64,000 nt of DNA, from NCBI GenBank assembly GCA_009842325.1, contig VYFQ01000011.1, forward strand, positions 76,356-140,355, written 5' to 3'. Source of the DNA: Acidimicrobiaceae bacterium. Lineage in GTDB: Bacteria; Actinomycetota; Acidimicrobiia; Acidimicrobiales; Aldehydirespiratoraceae. The position numbers and the translations under genes were made by a program. Under the pieces are notes generated by a model. That model ran no database searches. It saw only the letters and a program-made list of their open reading frames with translations, and had not been told where the DNA came from. Position 1 is the stretch's first letter. Every line of letters begins with the position of its first letter. Shown piece after piece: positions 54,339 to 63,722 of this stretch.

Positions 54339-54755
54339 GTGGACCGCACGCTGGTCATATGCAAGCCCGACGCGGTCGAGCGCGGCCTCGTCGGCGAGAT
54401 CATGGGCCGCTTCGAGCGCAAGGGCCTGAGGATGGTCGCGGCCGAGCTTCGCACCCTCGATCACGAGGTGCTCGCCCGCCACTACGCGGAGCACGTCGGC
54501 AAGGGCTTCTACGACGATCTCGTCGCCTTCATGAGCAGGGGCCCCGTGCTGGTCGCAGTGGTGGAGGGGCCGGAGGACACCTGGAGCGTGGTGCGTCAGA
54601 TGATGGGCGCCACCGATCCCATGAAGGCCTCGGCCGGAACCATCCGGGGAGACTTCGGAACTATGGTCACCGAGAATCTGGTCCACGGGAGCGACTCGGC
54701 CGAGTCGGCTCGCCGCGAGGCGGGAATCTTCTTTCCCGACCTACAGCAGGAATAG
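54339..54755 (+). CDS. ndk: Nucleoside diphosphate kinase
   Basis: 138 aa. ERTL-type start VDRTLVICKPDAVERG, phospho-His116 in ENLVHGSDS, and SDSAESARREAGIFF. Balances NTP pools. The GTG start gives the normal family length; an upstream GTG would add seven residues. Confidence 0.96.
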   Translation: MDRTLVICKPDAVERGLVGEIMGRFERKGLRMVAAELRTLDHEVLARHYAEHVGKGFYDDLVAFMSRGPVLVAVVEGPEDTWSVVRQMMGATDPMKASAGTIRGDFGTMVTENLVHGSDSAESARREAGIFFPDLQQE

Positions 54756-54793
54756 CAGCAGAAACATACGAATTCTGCTGTTGTTTGTTCTTT
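54756..54793 (+). terminator. Rho-independent terminator of the folC-ndk transcript
   Basis: Perfect 8-bp stem CAGCAGAA/TTCTGCTG (54756-54763, 54773-54780) with a 9-nt loop, then TTGTTTGTTCTTT. It starts directly after the ndk stop codon. The only classical stem plus T-tract I see in the window. Confidence 0.85.
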
Positions 54794-54837
54794 GGAGGTC
54801 CCTTGACGCGAACTGTGTGCCGACCCTCACCGTCGTC

Positions 54838-54843
54838 TACAAT
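54838..54843 (+). promoter_or_regulatory. Possible mreB promoter -10
   Basis: TACAAT, 66 nt before the mreB ATG. TTGACG at 54803-54808 would be a good -35 but is 29 bp away, too far for normal spacing, so the -35 is unclear. Confidence 0.35.
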
Positions 54844-54909
54844 CCGGCTAGCGGTCGGCCGGGTCATCCGGCGTTGTGGTAGCGTCCACTACCTGATCGA
54901 GGCATCACA

Positions 54910-55929
54910 ATGAGCACAGCGAGCATGCTTTCGGGGCTGGGTTGGGTCATGGGGCGCGACATGGCTCTCGATCTCGGTACCGCGAACACCGTCGTGTACG
55001 TGCGCGGCGAGGGGATCGTGCTCGATGAGCCGTCGGTGGTGGCCGTCAACACCAAGAACGGCAAGGTGCTGGCCGTGGGCTCCGAGGCGAAGAGCATGAT
55101 CGGTCGCACACCGTCGCACATCCAAGCCGTCCGTCCGCTCCGTGACGGGGTGATCGCCGACTTCGACATGTGCGAGGAGATGCTGCGCTTCTTCATCGAG
55201 CGCGTCCATCAGCGACGTTGGACCAAGCCGCGGATGGTCATCGCCGTGCCGTCCGGAATCACCGGCGTCGAGCAGCGGGCCGTGCAGGAGGCGGCCGAGT
55301 CCGCGGGCGCCCGGAAGCCGACCCACATCATCGAGGAGCCCATGGCCGCCGCGATCGGCACCGGGCTTCAGGTGTGGGAGCCGACCGGGAACATGATCGT
55401 CGATGTCGGCGGAGGCACGACCGAGGTGGCCGTCATCTCACTCGGCGGCATCGTTTCCAGCCAGTCGATCCGGGTGGGCGGCGACGAGTTCGACAACGTC
55501 ATCGCCCAGTTCGTCAAGAAGGAGCACTCGCTGCTGATCGGGGAGCGCACCGCCGAGGAGATCAAGATCATGCTCGGGTCGGCCTACCCCCTGGCCCGAG
55601 AGGCGAGGGCCGAGATCCGGGGCCGCGACCTCGTGAGCGGACTGCCCCGTGTGGTCTCGGTCACCACCGAGGACATCCGGGAGGGCTTGGAGGAGTCGGT
55701 TACCGCCATCTGCGACGCCGTGCGGGGCACGCTGGACCACACCCCACCGGAGCTGGCTGCCGACATCATGGAATCGGGCATCATGCTGGCGGGCGGGGGC
55801 GCGCTGTTGAGGAATCTGGACCAGCGGATGGCCAACGAGACGGGTATGCCGATCACGGTCGCCCAGGATCCGCTGCTCGCCGTGGTGAGGGGCTGCGGCC
55901 ACGTGCTCGACAACTTGGACCAGCGGTGA
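54910..55929 (+). CDS. mreB: Rod-shape determining protein MreB
   Basis: 339 aa actin-like filament protein that guides lateral wall synthesis. DMALDLGTANTVVYVRGEGI (phosphate 1), EEPMAAAIGTG, VDVGGGTTEVAVISLGG (phosphate 2), AGGGALLRNLD (adenosine). ATG with GAGG upstream. First gene of the shape operon with mreC, mreD, mrdA and rodA. Confidence 0.97.
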   Translation: MSTASMLSGLGWVMGRDMALDLGTANTVVYVRGEGIVLDEPSVVAVNTKNGKVLAVGSEAKSMIGRTPSHIQAVRPLRDGVIADFDMCEEMLRFFIERVHQRRWTKPRMVIAVPSGITGVEQRAVQEAAESAGARKPTHIIEEPMAAAIGTGLQVWEPTGNMIVDVGGGTTEVAVISLGGIVSSQSIRVGGDEFDNVIAQFVKKEHSLLIGERTAEEIKIMLGSAYPLAREARAEIRGRDLVSGLPRVVSVTTEDIREGLEESVTAICDAVRGTLDHTPPELAADIMESGIMLAGGGALLRNLDQRMANETGMPITVAQDPLLAVVRGCGHVLDNLDQR

Positions 55930-55944
55930 CCGTATCGGGCGATC

Positions 55945-55950
55945 TATAAC
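55945..55950 (+). promoter_or_regulatory. Weak leaderless-type element before mreC
   Basis: TATAAC, 8 nt from the mreC ATG; the last base departs from TANNNT. Confidence 0.25.
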
Positions 55951-55958
55951 GTTGGACG

Positions 55959-56855
55959 ATGGCGGTCGCCCAGCGCAGCGGGCGGTCCCGCTACCGCTTG
56001 TTGCTGCTGATCCTGACAGCGGCGACGCTTCTCACCCTTGACTTCCGCGGCTTCGGGCCGCTCGACACCGCCCAGAGTCGGGTACGCGACGTACTCGAGC
56101 CGGTGGTCTCCGCGGTCGATGTAGTTCTCGGGCCGGTAGCCGAGGTCTGGACCGTGATGTTCACCTACAACGACCTCCGCTCTGAGAATGAGAGGCTCAA
56201 GGACGAACTCGACCGGCTCGCCAGCGCCGACATCCGCAACGCGGCCGAGCAGGACGCGCTCGAGAGGCTGCTGGACGCCACCGGGGTGACCTTTGTCGAG
56301 GGAGTGGAACGGCTGACCGCGACGGTGCTGCGCGACTCGGTGGGGAACTTCGATGACGACGTGATGTCGATTGACGTGGGTCACCGGCACGGGGTGGCTC
56401 CGGGCATGGCCGTCGTCACCTCGGCCGGATTCGTAGGCCGGGTGGAGACCGTGGACGCAGCCTTGAGCACGGTCACCGCGGTGAGCGATCCCAGCCTGGT
56501 CGTCGGTGTGCGCCTGCTGGACACCGGTGACGTGGCGCTGGGCCACGGGATGGCCGGCGACCCGACCCGGTTCGTGGTGGACGCCGGCCTGCGCTGGCCC
56601 GAGACCGGGGACCTGTCGGAGCTGCCGGCGGTGGGGAGCCCGGTGGTGACCTCGGCCGGCAGCCGCTATCCCGCCGACATACCGGTGGGCCGGGTGGCAT
56701 CGGTCGAGCCGTCGGAGGCAGGGTTGGCCCAGCTGGTGACCGTCGATCTGGCCGCGGACGTGCAAGATCTCGGCTACGTGACCGTGCTGCTGCTGACACC
56801 CACCGACGAAGCACCGGTCGGCCCGGACTCCCCGTTCCCGGAGCAGGCGCCATGA
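55959..56855 (+). CDS. mreC: Rod-shape determining protein MreC
   Basis: 298 aa. Short cytoplasmic basic end, one membrane helix (about 13-27), coiled coil about 72-106 (DLRSENERLKDELDRL), and an extracytoplasmic double beta-barrel with DVGHRHGVAPGMAVVTSAGFVGRV-type region and a short Pro-rich tail. Bridges MreB to PBP2. mreD overlaps its stop (ATGA). Confidence 0.93.
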   Translation: MAVAQRSGRSRYRLLLLILTAATLLTLDFRGFGPLDTAQSRVRDVLEPVVSAVDVVLGPVAEVWTVMFTYNDLRSENERLKDELDRLASADIRNAAEQDALERLLDATGVTFVEGVERLTATVLRDSVGNFDDDVMSIDVGHRHGVAPGMAVVTSAGFVGRVETVDAALSTVTAVSDPSLVVGVRLLDTGDVALGHGMAGDPTRFVVDAGLRWPETGDLSELPAVGSPVVTSAGSRYPADIPVGRVASVEPSEAGLAQLVTVDLAADVQDLGYVTVLLLTPTDEAPVGPDSPFPEQAP

Positions 56856-57457
56856 CGGCGTCGCAGCCGGTACAGAGTGTGCTGCGCGGGCGTCGCCTGC
56901 TGGCCGGGGGCAGCGTGGCCATGATCGGGCTGCGGCTCATCATCGTGTACCTGTTCGCGCTCCTGTTGCAGCTGACGTTCTTCTCGCAGGTGAGGGTGGC
57001 CGGGGTTGCGCCGGAGCTGCCGGCGCTCGTAGCCATCCTGGCCGGTCTCTTCGCCGGCCCCCGGCGGGGTTCGGTGATCGCGTTCTGCGCCGGCCTGATG
57101 TGGGACATCTACCTGTCCACACCGCTCGGCTTGGCGGCAGCCTCCTTCGTCATCGTGGCCTACACGCTGGGCGGCATAACTGAGGACCTGTTCCACGACA
57201 CGCGCCTCCAGACGCTGCTGCTGGTGTTCGTCGGCACGGCCGCGATGGTTACGGTCTACGCCCTGCTGGGTGAGGTGGTCGGCCAGCGCGGCCTCATCGA
57301 CGACCGTCTGCCGCGGGTCGTGCTGATCGCATCGGGCTGGAACGCATTGCTCTCGCTGGTCGCAGCACCCGCAGTGCGATGGGCTGCCGGCAGCGGGCCC
57401 GCTCGGAGCCGGACGCGACGGCGCGAACCCACCGCTTCGCCGTTGAAAGGTCGCTGA
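56852..57457 (+). CDS. mreD: Rod-shape determining protein MreD
   Basis: 201 aa, five or six membrane helices. LPALVAILAGLFAGPRRGSVIAFCAGLMWD is the typical central region. The C-terminal 25 residues are basic and cytoplasmic. Its stop overlaps the mrdA ATG by one base. Confidence 0.92.
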   Translation: MTASQPVQSVLRGRRLLAGGSVAMIGLRLIIVYLFALLLQLTFFSQVRVAGVAPELPALVAILAGLFAGPRRGSVIAFCAGLMWDIYLSTPLGLAAASFVIVAYTLGGITEDLFHDTRLQTLLLVFVGTAAMVTVYALLGEVVGQRGLIDDRLPRVVLIASGWNALLSLVAAPAVRWAAGSGPARSRTRRREPTASPLKGR

Positions 57458-59757
57458 TGGCCTCCAACGGCACCGACATCGACGAGCGGCAGGGATTCCG
57501 GCTCTATGCGATCGGCATCGTGGCGGTGTGCCTGGTAGCCGCGCTGTTCGCCCGCCTGTGGTACCTGCAGGTACTCGAGAGCGAGGAGCTGCAGGATGTG
57601 GCGGCCACCAACATCCTGCGAGTCGTGTACACGGAGGCGCCGAGGGGCCGTATCTTCGACGCCCAGGGCAGGATCCTCGTCGACAACCGCGTGGTCCAAG
57701 TGGTGACCGTCGACCGTTTGGAGTTCCGGGCCGCCCTGGACGAGTCCGAGCAGCGGGACGTCCTGCTCCAGCTGGCTGAGATCGTCAGCCGCTCGGGGCG
57801 CCTCACGAAGGTGCGCCACATCGAGGAGCGGCTCAGCAGCTTGGAGTACGGCCCGTTCGACAAGGTTCCTGTGGCGTTCGACATCGACCCCGACCTGCTC
57901 GTGTATCTGGGTGAGCGGCCGGACCTGTTCCCAGGGGTCTCGGTGGAGGAGCGCACCGTGCGCAGCTACCCGTACGGCGAGTTGGCCGCCCATCTGCTCG
58001 GCTACGTCGGTCCGCTCACCCAGTCGGAGTACCGGGCTCAGAGCGCGCAGATCGATTCCACCGATCCCTCCGCCAAGACGTACCAGCCCGGCGACGAGAT
58101 CGGGAAGTCCGGCGTGGAGCGGATCTTCGAGAGCGAGCTGCGGGGAGTACCCGGCGTGCGCGTCTTCGAGGTGAACCGGCTCGACGAGATTGTGAAGGTC
58201 CACGAGGACAAGGGCCGTCTGCCGATCCCCGGCAATGATGTGCACCTCACGATCGACCTGGACATTCAGAGTCTCGTCGAACGCGAGCTGCGCCGGGGTC
58301 TCGACGATGCCCGACGGCAGGAGCCGTTACAGGAGCCCGATGCTCCCCTTCCGCCTGACTTCGTGGCTTCGGCGGGGGCAGCCGTGGCGCTCGACCCCAG
58401 GGACGGCTCGATCCTGGCCATGGCATCGTTCCCCACCTACGATCCCCGCGAGTTCGTGAACGGCATCTCGCAGCGCCAGTTCAACGAGCTGACCGACGAG
58501 GCGAACTTCTCACCGATCCTCAACCGGGCCATCCAGGGCCTCTATCCGCCCGGTTCGACGTTCAAGGTGGTCACGGCCTACGCGGCGCTCACGCAGGGGG
58601 TGATTGGCGTCGATGCCTCCTCGCTGATCGAGGCGGACGAGTTCTACCACGACACCGGGACGTATCGCTATCCGTTCTGCGTGGAGGAATCCGATACCTG
58701 CCTGTTCGAGAGCCCGTATTGCTGTGACCGCGGCGTCGACCTGAGAGATGCCATCACGGTGTCGAGCGACACGTACTTCTACCGGCTCGGAGGTGAGGGC
58801 TTCTTCCGGCGGCGGCAGCCACTCGACGAGGGCATTCAGGAGTCGGCCAGGGCGTTCGGACTGGGTTCCTATACCGGCGTTCCGCTGCCTCACGAGCGCG
58901 CCGGCGTGGTGCCCGACAGGGAGTACTACGACTACCAGTTCGAGCAGGGCGTCTTCCTGCGCGGCGGCGACCAGTGGTTCGCAGGAGACACCATCAACCT
59001 GGCCATCGGCCAGGGCAACCTCCTGACCACGCCGCTGCAGGTCGCCAATGCCTACGCGGTCTTGGCCAGCGACGGGAAGCTCCACCAGCCGAACATCGCT
59101 ACCAGGATCACCGACCGCAACGGACAGGTCCTTGAGGAGTTCGGCCCCCGGCTGCTGCGTGAGCTGGAGTGGACTGCCGAGATAGCGACGCCCCTGCTCG
59201 ATGGGATGAACGGTGTGACCGCCTACAACCTTCCGAGCAGCTCCGGCGGCGAGGCTCTGTTACGGGGGACGGCCTACGAGGCCTTCAATCTTCCTGGAGA
59301 GGGAGGCGTCAACTTCCCGCTGGGCGCATGGCCTGTGGCGGGCAAGACGGGCACCGCGGAGAAGCAGGGCCAGGCCGACTTCGCCTGGTTCGCGGCGTTC
59401 GGCCCGGCTACCTGGCCCGAACGCGGCTTCCGCCACGATCCCGAGGTGGTCGTGGCGATGGTGCTGGAGGAGGCCGGCTTCGGCGGTGACGTGGCCGCAC
59501 CGGCGGTGGCCAGGGTTCTGCTCCCGATCGCCACCCACACCGTTGAAAGGGCCCGCACGGCCAGGGAAGTGGACGCCTGCTACGCCGAGGTCAAGCATCT
59601 GGCCTCGTTCCTGGAGGGCGTTCGCACCGGTGAGATCAAAGTCGACCACGACGGCGTGCCCATCTCCGAGACGCGGCCCGAGCTGTCGGAGGACTGCTCC
59701 GAGCTGGTAGGGGGCGAGGAGGCGGTGGAGCAGCGAGGACTGGACGCGCTGCTATGA
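57457..59757 (+). CDS. mrdA: Penicillin-binding protein 2 (elongasome transpeptidase)
   Basis: 766 aa class B PBP. Single membrane helix (about 16-34), pedestal with PRGRIFDAQGRILVDNR, transpeptidase motifs S367TFK, SSDTYFY (437-438 region, SxD as in PBP2) and KTGTAEKQG. Between STFK and SxD lies an insert with four cysteines (YPFCVEESDTC and SPYCCDRG, about 406-425) likely to form disulfides outside the membrane. Partner of RodA, which overlaps its stop (ATGA). Confidence 0.95.
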   Translation: MASNGTDIDERQGFRLYAIGIVAVCLVAALFARLWYLQVLESEELQDVAATNILRVVYTEAPRGRIFDAQGRILVDNRVVQVVTVDRLEFRAALDESEQRDVLLQLAEIVSRSGRLTKVRHIEERLSSLEYGPFDKVPVAFDIDPDLLVYLGERPDLFPGVSVEERTVRSYPYGELAAHLLGYVGPLTQSEYRAQSAQIDSTDPSAKTYQPGDEIGKSGVERIFESELRGVPGVRVFEVNRLDEIVKVHEDKGRLPIPGNDVHLTIDLDIQSLVERELRRGLDDARRQEPLQEPDAPLPPDFVASAGAAVALDPRDGSILAMASFPTYDPREFVNGISQRQFNELTDEANFSPILNRAIQGLYPPGSTFKVVTAYAALTQGVIGVDASSLIEADEFYHDTGTYRYPFCVEESDTCLFESPYCCDRGVDLRDAITVSSDTYFYRLGGEGFFRRRQPLDEGIQESARAFGLGSYTGVPLPHERAGVVPDREYYDYQFEQGVFLRGGDQWFAGDTINLAIGQGNLLTTPLQVANAYAVLASDGKLHQPNIATRITDRNGQVLEEFGPRLLRELEWTAEIATPLLDGMNGVTAYNLPSSSGGEALLRGTAYEAFNLPGEGGVNFPLGAWPVAGKTGTAEKQGQADFAWFAAFGPATWPERGFRHDPEVVVAMVLEEAGFGGDVAAPAVARVLLPIATHTVERARTAREVDACYAEVKHLASFLEGVRTGEIKVDHDGVPISETRPELSEDCSELVGGEEAVEQRGLDALL

Positions 59758-60938
59758 CCGCGACCACGACCACTACCGAACCGGCCCGCCGGAACGTCGC
59801 GCCCGATCCCTGGTGGCTGCTGGTCGACCCCTTCCTGATCCTGTCTGCTCTCGCCATCGCGGCGATGGGCTCGGTGCTGGTGTATTCGGCCACCAGGGGC
59901 GTCGTCGGTGACTTCACCGAGCCCAACAGTGACTTTCTCGAGCGTCAGGTGCTCTTCATCGTGATGGGCGTGGTTGTGGGCGCGACGGCGGCCTTTGTCT
60001 CGCCCAAGCTCATGAGGAAGCTCTATCCGCTGGCCTTCGCGGTCATGATGGGCGCATTGTGGCTGGTGCTGCAGGTGGGGGTGGAGGTCAACGGAACCAA
60101 GGGCTGGTTCTCCTTCGGCACGTTCAGGATGCAGCCGTCGGAGCCCGGCAAGCTCGTGGTGATCATCGGGCTGGCGCTGCTGCTGTCGCCCCGGAAGGGC
60201 GAAGTCGGCCTGGTGCGGGTGCTGCTGGGGCTGGCTCTGGCCGCCGCGCCCATCGCCCTCCTCCTGCTTCAGCCCGACCTCGGAACCACGCTGGTGTATC
60301 TCGTGATCGCTCTGATCACGGTGATCGTGAGCGGGATCAAGGCTCGCTGGATCGCCCTGCTCGCCATCGTCGCGCTGGCGGGGACGGTCGGCGTGTACCG
60401 CTCCGATGCGCTGGCCGAATACCAGGAAGCCCGTCTGCGCGTGTACCTGTTCGAGTCCGATGTCGCCGATGAGGCCGCCAGCTATGCCTTCAACGTCGAG
60501 CAGGCCCAGATCGCCATCGGCAATGGGGGTCTGCGGGGGCAGGGGCTGTTCCAGGGGACGCAGACCCGGTCCGATCTGGTGCCGCAGCAGCAGACCGACT
60601 TCATCTTCACCGTGGCCGGCGAGGAGCTGGGCCTGCGAGGCGCGTCCCTGCTGCTGGGGCTGTTCGCGCTGCTGCTGTTCCGCGTCTGGCGAACGGCCCA
60701 GCTCGCCCTGACTCAGTTCGAGCGGATGATGTGCACCGGGATCTTCGCCATGCTGCTGTTCCAGACGTTCCAGTCGGTCGGCATGACCATGGGGATGATG
60801 CCGGTGACAGGCATTCCCCTCCCGCTAGTCAGCTACGGCGGTTCTTCGATGCTCACCACGATGGCGTCGCTCGGACTCGTCGCCGGCGTGTATCGGCGCC
60901 GCCTCGATATCGAAGGGATGCTCAGCTCGCAGCAGTAG
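59754..60938 (+). CDS. rodA: SEDS peptidoglycan polymerase RodA
   Basis: 394 aa, ten membrane helices after a Thr/Ala-rich cytoplasmic end. SEDS signatures: GTKGWFSFGTFRMQPSEPGK, LLQPDLGTTLVYL with the catalytic Asp, TDFIFTVAGEELGLRGA, and GIPLPLVSYGGSSML. Polymerises lipid II together with PBP2 in lateral wall growth. Confidence 0.96.
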   Translation: MTATTTTTEPARRNVAPDPWWLLVDPFLILSALAIAAMGSVLVYSATRGVVGDFTEPNSDFLERQVLFIVMGVVVGATAAFVSPKLMRKLYPLAFAVMMGALWLVLQVGVEVNGTKGWFSFGTFRMQPSEPGKLVVIIGLALLLSPRKGEVGLVRVLLGLALAAAPIALLLLQPDLGTTLVYLVIALITVIVSGIKARWIALLAIVALAGTVGVYRSDALAEYQEARLRVYLFESDVADEAASYAFNVEQAQIAIGNGGLRGQGLFQGTQTRSDLVPQQQTDFIFTVAGEELGLRGASLLLGLFALLLFRVWRTAQLALTQFERMMCTGIFAMLLFQTFQSVGMTMGMMPVTGIPLPLVSYGGSSMLTTMASLGLVAGVYRRRLDIEGMLSSQQ

Positions 60939-60947
60939 GCTGGCGGA

Positions 60948-61035
60948 GTGAGCAGTCTGTGGCATAGCTCGCGCGTAACGCCGTGAGCAGCATGTGGCAT
61001 CACCCGCCGGTGACGCCGTGAGCAACCTGTGGCAT
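60948..61035 (+). repeat. Triplicated start region of the radical-SAM gene (35-bp period)
   Basis: GTGAGCAGYMTGTGGCAT-like 18-mers at 60948, 60983 and 61018, exactly 35 bp apart. The first two open mini-ORFs MSSLWHSSRVTP* and MSSMWHHPPVTP*; each stops on a TGA overlapping the next GTG. The third GTG starts the real protein, MSNLWHQLEP. Confidence 0.9.
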
Positions 61036-62970
61036 CAACTTGAACCGCTGCTGCCCCAGGTTTCCAAACCGGCCCGCTACATCGGTGCCGAGGACGGGAT
61101 GCGGGTTCCTCGCCACGGTCCCGGCGTCGTGTCGTGGCTGCTCACCTATCCGGACACCTATGAGATAGGCCTGCCGAACCAGGGGCTGCAGATCCTCTAC
61201 GAGATCCTCAACGAGCGCCCCGACGCGGCCGCCGAGCGCGCCTACGCGCCGTGGGGCGACCTTGAGGCGCTGATGAGGGCCGAGGGGCTGCCGCTGTTCT
61301 CGCTGGACACTCACCGTCCGGCTCCGCTGTTCGACGTGATCGCCTTCAACCTCTCGGCCGAGCTCACCTACACCAACGTGCTGAACTGCATCGATCTCGC
61401 GGGTGTGGCCGTCCGGGCTGCTTCCAGGCACGACTCGGACCCGCTGATCGGCGCCGGGGGGCACTGCACCTACAATCCCGAGCCGCTGGCGGACTTCCTC
61501 GACTTCGCCGTGCTCGGCGACGGGGAGGAAGCGGTAGGCGACATAACGGCCGTGCTGGCTGACTGGAAGGCGTCCGGCCGGCCCGGAGGCCGCAACGGTG
61601 TGCTGCGAGCGCTCGCCCGCGTGCCGGGCGTGTACGTGCCGTCGATGTACGAGGTCACCTACGACGGCGCCCGGCTCGTGGCCGTCGAGCCGCGGCACCC
61701 CGATGTGCCCGCCGTCGTCGAGAAGCGCACAGTGGCCGATCTGGCCGACTGGCCCTACCCCAAGCAGCAACTCGTGCCGCTCACCGAGGTAGTGCACGAC
61801 CGGCTCAACGTCGAGGTCTTCCGGGGCTGCACCCGCGGCTGCCGCTTCTGTCAGGCCGGGATGATCACCCGTCCCGTGCGCGAGCGTCCGGCCGAGCAGG
61901 TCCGCACCATGGTCGGCGAGGGCCTGCGGCGCACCGGCTACGACGAGGTCGCTCTCACCTCGCTGAGCACCGCCGACTTCAGCGGCATCGAGCGGGTCGT
62001 GGCCGACACCGTCAACGACGCGGGCTGCAGCCAGGTCTCGGTGTCCCTGCCCAGCCTGCGGGTCGATGCTTTCACGGTGGGCATCGCGGCTCAGATCCAG
62101 CGGGCGCGCCGTACAGGGCTGACCTTCGCCCCCGAAGCCGGCACCTGGCGCATGCGCCAGGTGATCAACAAGCTCATCACCAACGATGATCTCTACTCGG
62201 CAGTCGAGTCGGCCTACTCGCAGGGGTGGCGCCGGATGAAGCTCTACTTCCTGACCGGCCTGCCCACAGAGACCGACTCAGACACGCTCGCCATCGCCGA
62301 GCTGGCCCGCAACTGTGTTGCGTTGGGTCGCACCCACACCCGCTCGCCGTCGGTCACCGTCTCGGTGGGCGGGTTCGTGCCCAAGCCCTTCACTCCGTTC
62401 CAGTGGTTCGGCCAGAACACCGTGGTGGAACTGCGTCGCAAGGTCGGCCTGCTGCGCGACGACCTGCGCCGGAACAGGGGCGTTCAGCTCAAGTGGCACG
62501 ATCCCGCTGCCAGCCTGGCTGAGGGCTTGGCCAGCCGGGGAGACCGCCGTGTCGGAGGTGTGATCGAGCACGTCTGGCGGCACGGCGGCACGTTCCAGGA
62601 GTGGTCCGAACACTTCGACCTCAACCGTTGGCAGTCGGCTGCGGAGGCGTGCGGAGTCGACATCGACGCCTACGTCCACCGGCACCGCACCTTCGATGAG
62701 GTGCTGCCGTGGGACCATCTGTCCGCCGGGCTACACAAGGACTTCCTGTGGCAGGACTGGCGCGATGCGCTCAATGAGGTCGGCCTCGAGGACTGCCGCT
62801 GGACGCCGTGCTACGACTGCGGAGCGTGCACCGGCTACGGCATCGAGCATGTCGTGGCGTCCGCCGTACCTCCGGCGGGAGGAAGCCAAGGCACCGGCGT
62901 CGACTTGTCGCGCGGCGCCGAGATCCCGGTGCGCCTGCTCGAACGGCAACCAGTGGGGGCGGCGAGATGA
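61018..62970 (+). CDS. TIGR03960-family B12-binding-domain/radical-SAM protein
   Basis: 650 aa. N-terminal cobalamin-type Rossmann domain (about 40-180, with YEIGLPNQGLQILYEILN), radical-SAM core with Cys271, Cys275, Cys278 (GCTRGCRFCQAGM), FAPEAGTWRMRQVINK, and a C-terminal Cys cluster in CYDCGACTGYG. Always found beside the DUF2344 protein in actinobacteria; a tRNA or ribosome modification has been suggested but the reaction is not known to me. GTG at 61018 is the third of three repeated starts. Confidence 0.92.
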   Translation: MSNLWHQLEPLLPQVSKPARYIGAEDGMRVPRHGPGVVSWLLTYPDTYEIGLPNQGLQILYEILNERPDAAAERAYAPWGDLEALMRAEGLPLFSLDTHRPAPLFDVIAFNLSAELTYTNVLNCIDLAGVAVRAASRHDSDPLIGAGGHCTYNPEPLADFLDFAVLGDGEEAVGDITAVLADWKASGRPGGRNGVLRALARVPGVYVPSMYEVTYDGARLVAVEPRHPDVPAVVEKRTVADLADWPYPKQQLVPLTEVVHDRLNVEVFRGCTRGCRFCQAGMITRPVRERPAEQVRTMVGEGLRRTGYDEVALTSLSTADFSGIERVVADTVNDAGCSQVSVSLPSLRVDAFTVGIAAQIQRARRTGLTFAPEAGTWRMRQVINKLITNDDLYSAVESAYSQGWRRMKLYFLTGLPTETDSDTLAIAELARNCVALGRTHTRSPSVTVSVGGFVPKPFTPFQWFGQNTVVELRRKVGLLRDDLRRNRGVQLKWHDPAASLAEGLASRGDRRVGGVIEHVWRHGGTFQEWSEHFDLNRWQSAAEACGVDIDAYVHRHRTFDEVLPWDHLSAGLHKDFLWQDWRDALNEVGLEDCRWTPCYDCGACTGYGIEHVVASAVPPAGGSQGTGVDLSRGAEIPVRLLERQPVGAAR

Positions 62971-63692
62971 CGGGATCGCGTATCAGGCTCCGGTTCGCGA
63001 AGCATGGGAAGGTTCGCTTCACATCGCACCGCGACGTGGCCCGGATCTGGGAGCGGTCGCTGCGTCGCGCCGCGGTTCCCGTCGTCTATTCGGCCGGGTT
63101 CAGTCCCCGGCCGAAGATCGCATTCGGGTTGGCCCTCCCCACCGGATACAGCTCCGACGCCGAGTATCTCGACGCCGAGATCGATCCTGTGTGGATGGCC
63201 GGCATCGACAACGAGAGACTTGTCGGCGCGCTCACCGCGTCGCTGCCGACGGGCATGACAGCACTGGCCGCGGCCGAGATCGCCTCCGGCGAACGGTCGC
63301 TCCAGCACGCGGTGACTAGCTGTACTTGGAGGATCGACGCAGCCGGCGCGGACGCCACCGAGGCGTCCGAAGCGGTGTCGCGGGCCATGGATGCGAGCGA
63401 GCTGCTCGTTCAACGCGAGCGCAAGGGGCGGCTCACCATCGACAACATCCGTCCCGCCGTCCATGCAGTCGAGGTGCAGGGGAACATCACAGACGGCGTG
63501 AGGCTCATAGCCGAGTTGGCCACGCAACCGCGGGCAGTGCGCCCCGCCGAGTTGCTGGCGAGCCTCCGTCCGCCGCTCAGCCTTCTGCGGGCGTGCCGTC
63601 TTAACCAATGGATCACAACCGACGCAGGAGAGCGCAGTGAACCGCTGGCCGTCTCCGAGCTGTCGGTCGTCGGAGCGGGAGTCGAGCCATGA
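62967..63692 (+). CDS. TIGR03936/DUF2344 protein, partner of the radical-SAM enzyme
   Basis: 241 aa. IRLRFAKHGKVRFTSHRDVARIWERSLRRA at the N-terminus and FSPRPKIAFGLALPTG are the family signatures; the remainder is less conserved. In other phyla this domain is fused to the radical-SAM protein, so a shared complex is likely. ATG overlaps the stop of the previous gene (ATGA). Confidence 0.92.
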   Translation: MTGSRIRLRFAKHGKVRFTSHRDVARIWERSLRRAAVPVVYSAGFSPRPKIAFGLALPTGYSSDAEYLDAEIDPVWMAGIDNERLVGALTASLPTGMTALAAAEIASGERSLQHAVTSCTWRIDAAGADATEASEAVSRAMDASELLVQRERKGRLTIDNIRPAVHAVEVQGNITDGVRLIAELATQPRAVRPAELLASLRPPLSLLRACRLNQWITTDAGERSEPLAVSELSVVGAGVEP

Positions 63693-63722
63693 GGACCCCG
63701 TTCACGTACTCGAAGGAACACA

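Noticed and set aside
60948..61035. CRISPR array
   Set aside because: Only three 18-bp units with partly conserved 17-bp spacers, start codons in each unit and no cas gene.
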